A stretch of DNA of 21,045 nt from a virus, in the IMG/VR virus record IMGVR_UViG_3300032046_000256, positions 1-21,045 of that record. One strand, 5' to 3'. Of the stretch, positions 16,299-21,045 are shown piece after piece. Made by a program: the position numbers and the translations under genes. The notes under the pieces were generated by a model. That model saw only the letters and a list, made by a program, of their open reading frames with translations, made no database searches and had not been told where the DNA came from. The first letter of the stretch is position 1. The number at the start of each line of letters is the position of its first letter.

Positions 16299-16470
16299 CG
16301 CTGTCGATCTCGTCTTCAAAATCATCTTCGGGTCCCTCGTTGTCGTCCGGAACCACCAGGCCCTCGTCGATCAAGAACTTTATGGTGGCCCTGGCCTGTG
16401 CTTCTAGGTCACCCTCGTTCTCATACAAGACGGTCAGAATGTCTTCTTCGAGCTGTTCGATATTGGTCAT
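16288..16470 (-). CDS. Hypothetical acidic small protein
   Basis: ATG at 16470 is preceded by GGAGG with an eight-base spacer, the best ribosome binding site of the cluster; the longer in-frame reading from 16557 would begin inside the upstream gene and lacks such a site. The product has 60 residues. The first 40 form likely helices (EQLEEDILTVLYENEGDLEA) and the last 20 are dominated by D and E (EGPEDDFEDEIDSDEW). Such acidic tails occur in DNA mimics and in many unrelated small phage proteins, so no function is assigned. Confidence 0.7.
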   Translation of the reverse strand: MTNIEQLEEDILTVLYENEGDLEAQARATIKFLIDEGLVVPDDNEGPEDDFEDEIDSDEW

Positions 16471-16501
16471 GGCATAATCCTCCACGGTCTTTAGATTATG
16501 A

Positions 16502-16816
16502 CTACTCTTGGGCATCCGACAGTGAGTCGTCCAGCACAACACGGCCCCCAAGGACACGACAATTCATAGGTAACACCGTCTCGATGGTTTCGGTTACACG
16601 CTCCAGCGCGTCCGTGCTAACGATTTCTTGGGTTTGGCGTTCGGTATCGAAAGCCCAGAGGTCGTATTTGCGACCCCCCAGGTCGGCTGGATAGACCCGG
16701 TACTGGACGGTGCGATCTGGCATCGCGCAAGAAAAGCCCTGGTACCTCTCGGGCTCAACACAGCCCGCCACCAATGACCCCAATATCGTTGCAACCCCAA
16801 GCCATCTAGAAATCAT
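16502..16816 (-). CDS. Putative lipoprotein
   Basis: ATG 16816 overlaps the upstream TGA (ATGA) and has GGAGC eight bases before it. The 104-residue product begins MISRWLGVATILGSLVAGC, a textbook lipoprotein signal with lipobox LVAGC, so C19 would be acylated and the protein held at a membrane, most likely the outer one in a Gram-negative host. The mature part has two further cysteines (FSCAMP near residue 30 and PMNCRVLGG near residue 86) that could form a disulphide, and is short and soluble. Together with the neighbouring membrane proteins it could belong to a lysis or superinfection-exclusion set. An Rz1-like role is possible, but it is not the usual tiny Pro-rich Rz1 and is not nested in an Rz gene. 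Confidence 0.7.
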   Translation of the reverse strand: MISRWLGVATILGSLVAGCVEPERYQGFSCAMPDRTVQYRVYPADLGGRKYDLWAFDTERQTQEIVSTDALERVTETIETVLPMNCRVLGGRVVLDDSLSDAQE

Positions 16817-17106
16817 TTGGTCAGCTCCGTCTGGAGATATTTTAGGAGCCTGGCGGCCTCAGATTCGGCTATCGAATGGCCCAGGATATTGAAATAACGC
16901 TTACCGTCCGCTGGCGACACAAAGGTACTGAAGCCATAGCCCAAGATACGCCTTTTGCTTTTGGGACCCTTGGGGCGAGGATCCCCAGCTCTATCGAGCG
17001 TACCCTTCATCCAGTGGGGCCATTCGGCCACTTCCCGGGCGGTATGTTCTACATAGGCCCAGAAATCGCGGTCGCATTTCTTACTTTCTAGCTTAGGTTG
17101 TACCAC
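16813..17106 (-). CDS. Hypothetical protein
   Basis: The frame is open to 17298, but that part overlaps two better-supported genes and is low-complexity shadow sequence. A GTG at 17106 has AGGA six bases upstream, directly after the stop of the 40-residue membrane protein, and is the chosen start: 97 residues. Visible features are CDRDFWAYVEHTAREVAEWP, which resembles a V-x-E-W-P-x-W phrase seen in assorted small phage proteins, and a C-terminal RRILGYGFSTFV...RYFNILGHSIAESEAARLLK. It is basic in the middle (RPKGPKSKRR) with no membrane span. Function is unknown. Its stop overlaps the lipoprotein start. Confidence 0.6.
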   Translation of the reverse strand: MVQPKLESKKCDRDFWAYVEHTAREVAEWPHWMKGTLDRAGDPRPKGPKSKRRILGYGFSTFVSPADGKRYFNILGHSIAESEAARLLKYLQTELTK

Positions 17107-17117
17107 GGAGAATCCTG

Positions 17118-17240
17118 TCAGCAGGCTCTTTGAAATAGAGCCAACAACAAAAAGAAAATCGCGGACCCCGTGACAAATCCAATTATGCTTACCAGTATGG
17201 TACGAACGTTGTACCGGGGAGGTCGTTTTTGCTTGGCCAT
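17118..17240 (-). CDS. Small single-span membrane protein
   Basis: A 40-residue frame reading from ATG 17240 to TGA 17118-17120. The start lies two bases after the stop of the stalk protein gene, with GGAG nine bases upstream. The N-terminus is strongly basic (MAKQKRPPRYNVR), followed by one hydrophobic segment (TILVSIIGFVTGSAIFFLLL, then ALF) and a short QRAC tail. By the positive-inside rule the N-terminus should stay in the cytoplasm. The tight spacing on both sides, its own Shine-Dalgarno and the clear membrane segment make it a credible gene despite its size. It could be a holin-like, holin-regulating or small envelope protein; size and topology alone do not decide. Confidence 0.75.
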   Translation of the reverse strand: MAKQKRPPRYNVRTILVSIIGFVTGSAIFFLLLALFQRAC

Positions 17241-17242
17241 GG

Positions 17243-17704
17243 CTAGAACTCCAAGGCGACCGAAACGCCAAAGGTCCGGTTGGATAAGCCCCAGGCACCG
17301 ACGAAGATGGGGCCCAGTAGGCGCCGCTCGACCGCAGCCCCGTAAATGGGCTTTACTGATGTGAAGTCGCTGGTGTCGGTGTCAAATCCAGCCATGCCGG
17401 TCAGTTTCCACTGGGGCCGTCTGTACGTGACCTCTCGGGTCTTTTCGCTGGTCGCAACCGTATCGGTATCGGTCTTGGTATCGACCACGGTCTTGTCCGT
17501 TACGGTCGTGACAGACGTGCCATCGGGCTTCTTGGTAATGACCGTAACGACGTCTTTCTTCTCGTTTTGTTGTTTCTTCTCAACCTCAACAACCTTGATC
17601 TTTTCTACTTCCTTGATGCGCTCGGGTGCTGAGTAGCGGCCGAATGCAAATGCCGCGAGCGCAATCAGTATGGCGGCTCCGGCAATAATGAAATAGCGTT
17701 TCAT
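17243..17704 (-). CDS. Membrane-anchored stalk protein with beta-strand C-terminus
   Basis: ATG 17704 overlaps the upstream TGA (ATGA); 153 residues. Residues 4-24 are a hydrophobic anchor (FIIAGAAILIALAAFAFG) with MKR before it. Residues 27-95 form a charged, K/E- then T/D/V-rich stalk (EVEKIKVVEVEKKQQNEKKD, TDKTVVDTKTDTDTV). The last 55 residues are short alternating strands: WKLTGMAGFDTD, VKPIYGAAVERRLLGPIFVG and a final FGVSVALEF ending in Phe, like the closing strands of outer-membrane proteins. The layout (inner-membrane anchor, periplasmic stalk, outer-membrane-like end) would let it span the envelope, as spanins do. I have the impression that similar proteins occur in other phages without an assigned role, but this was not checked. 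Confidence 0.75.
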   Translation of the reverse strand: MKRYFIIAGAAILIALAAFAFGRYSAPERIKEVEKIKVVEVEKKQQNEKKDVVTVITKKPDGTSVTTVTDKTVVDTKTDTDTVATSEKTREVTYRRPQWKLTGMAGFDTDTSDFTSVKPIYGAAVERRLLGPIFVGAWGLSNRTFGVSVALEF

Positions 17705-17889
17705 TTCTGGATCTCCTTTACGTCAAAGTCCCGAACGATGGTTTCGAAAATTCCTTTCGTAACTTTTCGAAAATGGTTGATTATATCAACGCTTCCGTAG
17801 TTGTTACCGTCGCCTGAGGTTTCAACGGTCACCTTTGTCTTGGCTACTCCCGACTTAGGAGTGATTGTAAAAATCATCTTGCGTTTCAT
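17701..17889 (-). CDS. Hypothetical small protein
   Basis: ATG 17889 overlaps the upstream TGA and has AGGAGA seven bases before it, so the longer reading from 17922 is rejected. The product has 62 residues: KRKMIFTITPKSGVAKTKVT at the start (beta-rich), a GDGNNYG turn, then a helix-like INHFRKVTKGIFETIVRDFD. It is basic and soluble. It could be a small nucleic-acid or host-protein binding factor, but nothing in the sequence decides this and no family was recognised. Confidence 0.7.
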   Translation of the reverse strand: MKRKMIFTITPKSGVAKTKVTVETSGDGNNYGSVDIINHFRKVTKGIFETIVRDFDVKEIQK

Positions 17890-18086
17890 TGTGGTTTCTC
17901 CTGGGCATTTTGTTCGAGCCACCGTTCTTTACACTTGGCGTGGCACCGGATTTCTTTGACAATTTCCCAGCCGGTCGCGATAACGAGACCTTCCTGGGTA
18001 TAGGTCTGGGGGCGCCTCTTCACTACCAGCGAACTGCGTCCTTCGCCTGGTTGGGAGAGCCCTTGACAAATTTCACATCGATACAT
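17886..18086 (-). CDS. Small zinc-binding-type protein (four Cys)
   Basis: ATG 18086 has TGGAG five bases upstream; 66 residues. C4 and C7 (RCEIC) and C48 and C52 (CHAKC) can form one four-cysteine metal site with a long loop between, and H49 lies in the second pair. The loop contains basic residues (VVKRRPQTYT) and the second pair follows TGWEIVKEI. It resembles short zinc-ribbon proteins of phages, usually of unknown role, possibly DNA or RNA binding. It is the first small gene after the helicase, 35 bases downstream, and its stop overlaps the next start. Confidence 0.7.
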   Translation of the reverse strand: MYRCEICQGLSQPGEGRSSLVVKRRPQTYTQEGLVIATGWEIVKEIRCHAKCKERWLEQNAQEKPQ

Positions 18087-18121
18087 AATGGCTCCAGTCT
18101 ACACGGATTTGTGGCCGTGCG

Positions 18122-19759
18122 CTACTTCTTGGGCTCCTCCGGAACCCCAGGGGTCGGTAGTGAGGTTCCCTTGGCAGCGATTGCCGCCTCGCGAGCCAGC
18201 CGGTCGCGCTTTAGGTCATCGGAACTGGCGTTGGGGTTGGGCTTAGCCCGGGAAGTTTCAGATCTAAGTCGGTCAGATGATTCAACAATTTCTTTACCGT
18301 TGGCCTGGACCCCACCTTCGGCCGTTTCCTTGCCGACCACATTATCCCAGTTGGTTTCGACGGAGACCTCGCCTAGATCGTCCCCGTGGGTCTGATACCA
18401 CTCAAATTTGCTATTGCACACCACGATTTTGCCTCGGGCTTGGGATCGACACTTGTCAATGTGGAACTTGATGATGCCCTTGGTTCTATCGTCATCGCTC
18501 CGGTTGATCGTAATGAAGTTCGAAGCCACTTGCGGCACCCCCCAGGACTCACTGGTATCTTCCATGATGAGGGCCCGCTCTTTTCCATCTCGACTGAGAA
18601 TAGAGCCGCTTCGGTTGGTTTGGATGGCGACGAGAGCATGAAAATTTTCACTTTCAGCTAACGCGGCAAAGCGCGAGTAGATGAAGTACATACGCTGTCG
18701 GTATTCGTCGCGCTTACCATATTCGCAGGTCAGTTTCGCGGGAAAGTCGTCGACGAGCAAATCGAACCCCTTGCCGTGAGTACGCTTATGTTCCCGTTGT
18801 TTCTCCAGGATCACATCCATGACGTGCTCAACGGTGGTGCCGGTGGGAGAATTGAGGTGAACGTATTCGAGATGTTCGTGGAGACGCCTTTGGGCTTCCT
18901 GAATGGCTCCAAGCTTTTCGGGATTTTGGTACCATGCAATTAGGTCGCTCTCGGGACATTTCAACATACAGAGTAGAATCTGTTTTTGAATATTGTCCGA
19001 GTGGTTCTCGTGAACCATCATTAAGACATCTTTACCAGCTCGAATGTTATGAATCGCAACCGTACCCAGAAAACTGGTTTTGCCCTGAGAGATGGCACCC
19101 AGTATGACAGTAAAGTCTCCAGGGGCAAGACCGCCATCCCCTGCATCTCCGTTCAGTAAGGCCCGATTAAATAGCTCGCTTCCGGTCGTGCAGGCGTTCT
19201 TACGGCGCCAGATCATTCGATCTACCACGCTGGTTTTGGTGTCGGCAAACGAAACAGTCTTGATCGGATCAAAATCCGCACTTTTGATGGCCGCAAGTTT
19301 ATCTTCGGCATACTTAGTAGCGGGTTCGATTTGGTGATTTTTGTACATCTTCATAAGGGTTGCGGCGGCCTCTTGAATTAAAACTGCTTTAAGCCATGCG
19401 GTACATTCTCGGACTACTACGTCAAGGCCAATATGGTCGGCCATTAGCATACAGCGGTCGATCTCTTGATAAAACTCGTTAGCCTTATCCATTCCGAGGG
19501 ACGCAAACATACTCTTTAGTTCTTCGGCGGTGGGGCGACGCTTGTATTTTTCTATGTTGTAGAACTCCAACATTTTTTCCCAAATCTCACCGCGCAGGCC
19601 CTTTCCAAACCAGTGGTATTTGATTTGCTCTCGGGCCTTCAGGAAAAACACTTCATCCCGAATGAGATGGCCGATAACGGCCTCTTGTTTTCGTTCGTCG
19701 AACGGAATGATTGGGTCAGTTACGACTTCGTAAAAATCTTGTGGGGGTTGTTCATCCAT
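18122..19759 (-). CDS. DnaB-like replicative helicase
   Basis: 545 residues from ATG 19759. N-terminal helical domain (about 20-130) as in DnaB/gp41-type helicases, then the RecA-like motor: Walker A GAISQGKTS (221-229), Walker B LLVDD (334-338), a Q-containing sensor IQTNR (379-383) and a DKCRS motif (435-439) in the usual basic-finger region. It should be a hexameric ATPase unwinding the fork, loading with the primase encoded just upstream. Differences from standard DnaB: the segment after Walker A reads MMVHENHSDN where DnaB has the SLEM phrase, and the last 75 residues are polar and probably disordered (SSDRLRSETSRAKPNPNASS). The start has only a weak Shine-Dalgarno; 44 bases separate it from the primase gene. 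Confidence 0.9.
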   Translation of the reverse strand: MDEQPPQDFYEVVTDPIIPFDERKQEAVIGHLIRDEVFFLKAREQIKYHWFGKGLRGEIWEKMLEFYNIEKYKRRPTAEELKSMFASLGMDKANEFYQEIDRCMLMADHIGLDVVVRECTAWLKAVLIQEAAATLMKMYKNHQIEPATKYAEDKLAAIKSADFDPIKTVSFADTKTSVVDRMIWRRKNACTTGSELFNRALLNGDAGDGGLAPGDFTVILGAISQGKTSFLGTVAIHNIRAGKDVLMMVHENHSDNIQKQILLCMLKCPESDLIAWYQNPEKLGAIQEAQRRLHEHLEYVHLNSPTGTTVEHVMDVILEKQREHKRTHGKGFDLLVDDFPAKLTCEYGKRDEYRQRMYFIYSRFAALAESENFHALVAIQTNRSGSILSRDGKERALIMEDTSESWGVPQVASNFITINRSDDDRTKGIIKFHIDKCRSQARGKIVVCNSKFEWYQTHGDDLGEVSVETNWDNVVGKETAEGGVQANGKEIVESSDRLRSETSRAKPNPNASSDDLKRDRLAREAAIAAKGTSLPTPGVPEEPKK

Positions 19760-19803
19760 GGATGATCCGATTGTATCGCAGGTGGCGGTTGGAATTCAAA
19801 TTC

Positions 19804-20766
19804 TTACCGCTTCTTGGGAATGTCAAAAAAGAGATCGTTGCCGGTTACACGCTGTGCCTTTTTGAATTCGTTCAGTACCTCCTGGGGGGTTGAGTCTCCG
19901 AGGTCTTCGCGGCCCGGAGGGGTTCGTAGCAGATATGCCTCCAGGTTGCATTCACGCGCCAGGTCTGGCACAATCGAGAGAGTGTCGTTATCGAGCGCAA
20001 AGTAGATCTTCTTGATCCCGGCCTTCTTGAGCAGTTCGATTTGTTGGGGCGTAATGTGCTTGCCGAGGGTCGCAACATTGCCACCACAACAGTGGGCCTT
20101 CAGGGCATCGAACGGACCCTCACATACGACAGCGTGGTCTCGGCCCTTTAGACGATCATAGAACATCACCATGTTACGCCGGGGGAGGTCTCGGCTAGAT
20201 AGAATCTTAATTTCGCCAGGCTTAACCTGATCGATCATACGGGCCTGGTAGCCGTAACAGATCCCATCGGCTATAAGGGGAAAGATAATCCTGCGGAAAC
20301 GTGCCCAATAGCGTAATTGGTACAGTTTGGCAATGGGGGCCGGTATTCCACGCGACCTGAGGTATTCAAGGCCAGGAATGGCATCTGGGGCATCCACAGG
20401 CACCATTTCGGGAGACATCACGAAGGGTACGAGCGGTTTTTCGGGCTCGGGGGCTAGATCCTCAAAATTGAGTTCATCCGGGAGGCCTGAGAGATTTCGG
20501 TAGGAGGTGTCAAGGCCGTACAAAATGCGTTTGATCTCTTTGGGGGGTCGACCAGTCAGTACGTGGAGGACATAAGCGGGGTTGGAACCTTTGAATCCAT
20601 CAGATTCGCTGCAAACCCAACAGATCCAGAATCCCTCTTCTTTGTCTAGGTAAAGCTTATCTTTCTTACCGCATCGAGGGCAATCCATAACGAAGGATCG
20701 GGAGTTAGTTTTGTATGGAATCCCCGCATCGTCGAGGATTGACGATATGGTGAATTCGAGGCTCAT
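19804..20766 (-). CDS. DnaG-like primase (zinc finger plus TOPRIM)
   Basis: 320 residues from ATG 20766, which overlaps the stop of the HNH gene (ATGA). Residues 29-52 hold a CHC2-type zinc site with four cysteines: CPRC (29-32) and CWVC (49-52). Residues about 158-175 carry the R-R-I-I-F-P-L phrase that precedes TOPRIM domains of primases. The TOPRIM core follows: VVCEGPFDALKA with E216, and YFALDND with D259 and D261. It would make RNA primers at the fork and work with the helicase. It is short, lacking the C-terminal helicase-interaction domain of bacterial DnaG, as usual for phage primases. The helicase and primase are separate genes, unlike T7 gp4. Confidence 0.92.
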   Translation of the reverse strand: MSLEFTISSILDDAGIPYKTNSRSFVMDCPRCGKKDKLYLDKEEGFWICWVCSESDGFKGSNPAYVLHVLTGRPPKEIKRILYGLDTSYRNLSGLPDELNFEDLAPEPEKPLVPFVMSPEMVPVDAPDAIPGLEYLRSRGIPAPIAKLYQLRYWARFRRIIFPLIADGICYGYQARMIDQVKPGEIKILSSRDLPRRNMVMFYDRLKGRDHAVVCEGPFDALKAHCCGGNVATLGKHITPQQIELLKKAGIKKIYFALDNDTLSIVPDLARECNLEAYLLRTPPGREDLGDSTPQEVLNEFKKAQRVTGNDLFFDIPKKR

Positions 20767-21044
20767 TGATTCGGTTTCCAGTCAAGCCTATTACGTTTCA
20801 CATGACGATTGATATCGCACTCTAGAGGCTGGAAGTTAGAGTAATGATTAAGACGAATTACATCTTCGTAGGTTTTGGCCGAAGAGATCGGAACGATGTG
20901 GTCGAGGTCCCAAACGGTCCCCTTGTTCTCGAAGGTCCAACCAGGCTTGAACCTGGTCGCGATGTAGCCTTGGAATTCCTTAGGTGACATACATAAAATC
21001 TGGGAGGTTTTAGAATTTTTCCGGAAGCCCTTACCCTTAAAGGA
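20763..21044 (-). CDS. HNH endonuclease (5' partial)
   Basis: The frame is open on the minus strand from the window edge (complete codons from 21044) to TGA at 20763; the ATG at 20990 is internal to a good family match, so the gene most likely starts outside the window. Visible are a basic stretch (KGFRKNSK), the phrase EFQGYIATRFKPGWTFENKG, the HNH core WDLDHIVPISSA with the catalytic DH pair, then LNHYSNFQPLECDINRHVKR. This order (W/F-E-N-x-G, D-H-I-x-P, N-x-Q-P-L, N-x-x-K) is that of phage HNH homing-type nucleases. It overlaps the primase start by 4 bases. The role could be a free-standing homing nuclease or DNA packaging/processing; the adjacency to the primase favours a homing element. 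Confidence 0.85.
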   Translation of the reverse strand, partial: SFKGKGFRKNSKTSQILCMSPKEFQGYIATRFKPGWTFENKGTVWDLDHIVPISSAKTYEDVIRLNHYSNFQPLECDINRHVKRNRLDWKPNQ

Positions 21045-21045
21045 A

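Noticed and set aside
16471-16557. Longer start of the acidic 60-residue protein
   Set aside because: It would begin within the lipoprotein gene; the ATG at 16470 has GGAGG at ideal distance.
17107-17298. N-terminal extension of the 97-residue hypothetical protein
   Set aside because: It would overlap the 40-residue membrane gene and the stalk gene; the GTG at 17106 has a good Shine-Dalgarno right after the previous stop.
18102-18119. Hairpin CACGG/CCGTG between helicase and the four-Cys gene
   Set aside because: Only five base pairs, eight-base loop and no T run; probably chance, and the operon seems to continue.
1-21045. tRNA genes, CRISPR arrays, insertion sequences, integrase or attachment sites
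   Set aside because: None was seen by eye; no regularly spaced direct repeats, transposase motifs or cloverleaf-like segments were found, though a dedicated tRNA search was not possible.

Overview
The window is a piece of a tailed-phage genome or prophage, most likely one with a contractile tail (myovirus type). Evidence for this is a gp25/gpW-like baseplate wedge domain, a Baseplate J-like protein, a very large tail fibre, a beta-helix tail spike and an M15 endolysin on the plus strand, facing a minus-strand block with a DnaB-like helicase, a DnaG-like primase and an HNH nuclease. No tRNA, rRNA, integrase, transposase or CRISPR array was seen. The host cannot be named. A lipoprotein signal and a membrane-anchored protein with outer-membrane-like end strands hint at a Gram-negative host (inference).

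Plus strand, 2-8728: baseplate and tail-end module. A 5'-truncated gene carries a LysM/gp53-like region followed by a gp25-like domain. Next come two reading frames (1350-5048 and 5026/5095-6630) that look like the two halves of one very large Baseplate J-like protein interrupted by a frame change near 5026-5048. A 543-residue protein follows in the place that gpI occupies in P2-type baseplate operons. Then comes a small protein resembling a tail tube, separated from the previous gene by a run of nine G that could allow a frame change.

Plus strand, 8802-15850: host-contact and lysis module. It holds a 1312-residue tail fibre with nested internal repeats and a His-rich C-terminal region, a 672-residue beta-helix spike, a small protein that may be a fibre assembly chaperone, and an M15-type zinc peptidase endolysin. 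The order gp25/gpW, J, I-position, fibre, assembly protein parallels P2-like W-J-I-H-G, which supports these assignments.

Minus strand, 21044-15740: one apparent transcription unit reading leftward. HNH nuclease (cut by the window end), primase and helicase come first, then nine small genes. Most junctions are stop/start overlaps (ATGA) or gaps of a few bases. Several small products look envelope-directed: a 153-residue anchored stalk protein, a 40-residue single-membrane-span protein and a 104-residue lipoprotein. They could complete the lysis function begun by the endolysin on the other strand. The last small gene overlaps the end of the endolysin gene tail to tail.

The most unusual feature is a set of two sequence modules, one with the pattern GD-x-L-x-I...N-x-G-x-F/W-x-I and one ending in GGxAN-like strands. 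They recur in the split J protein and in the gpI-position protein, and the first also occurs in the beta-helix spike. They look like a reused structural domain decorating this phage's baseplate. No gene-free stretch exceeds 300 bases; the longest gap between genes is about 73 bases (8729-8801).
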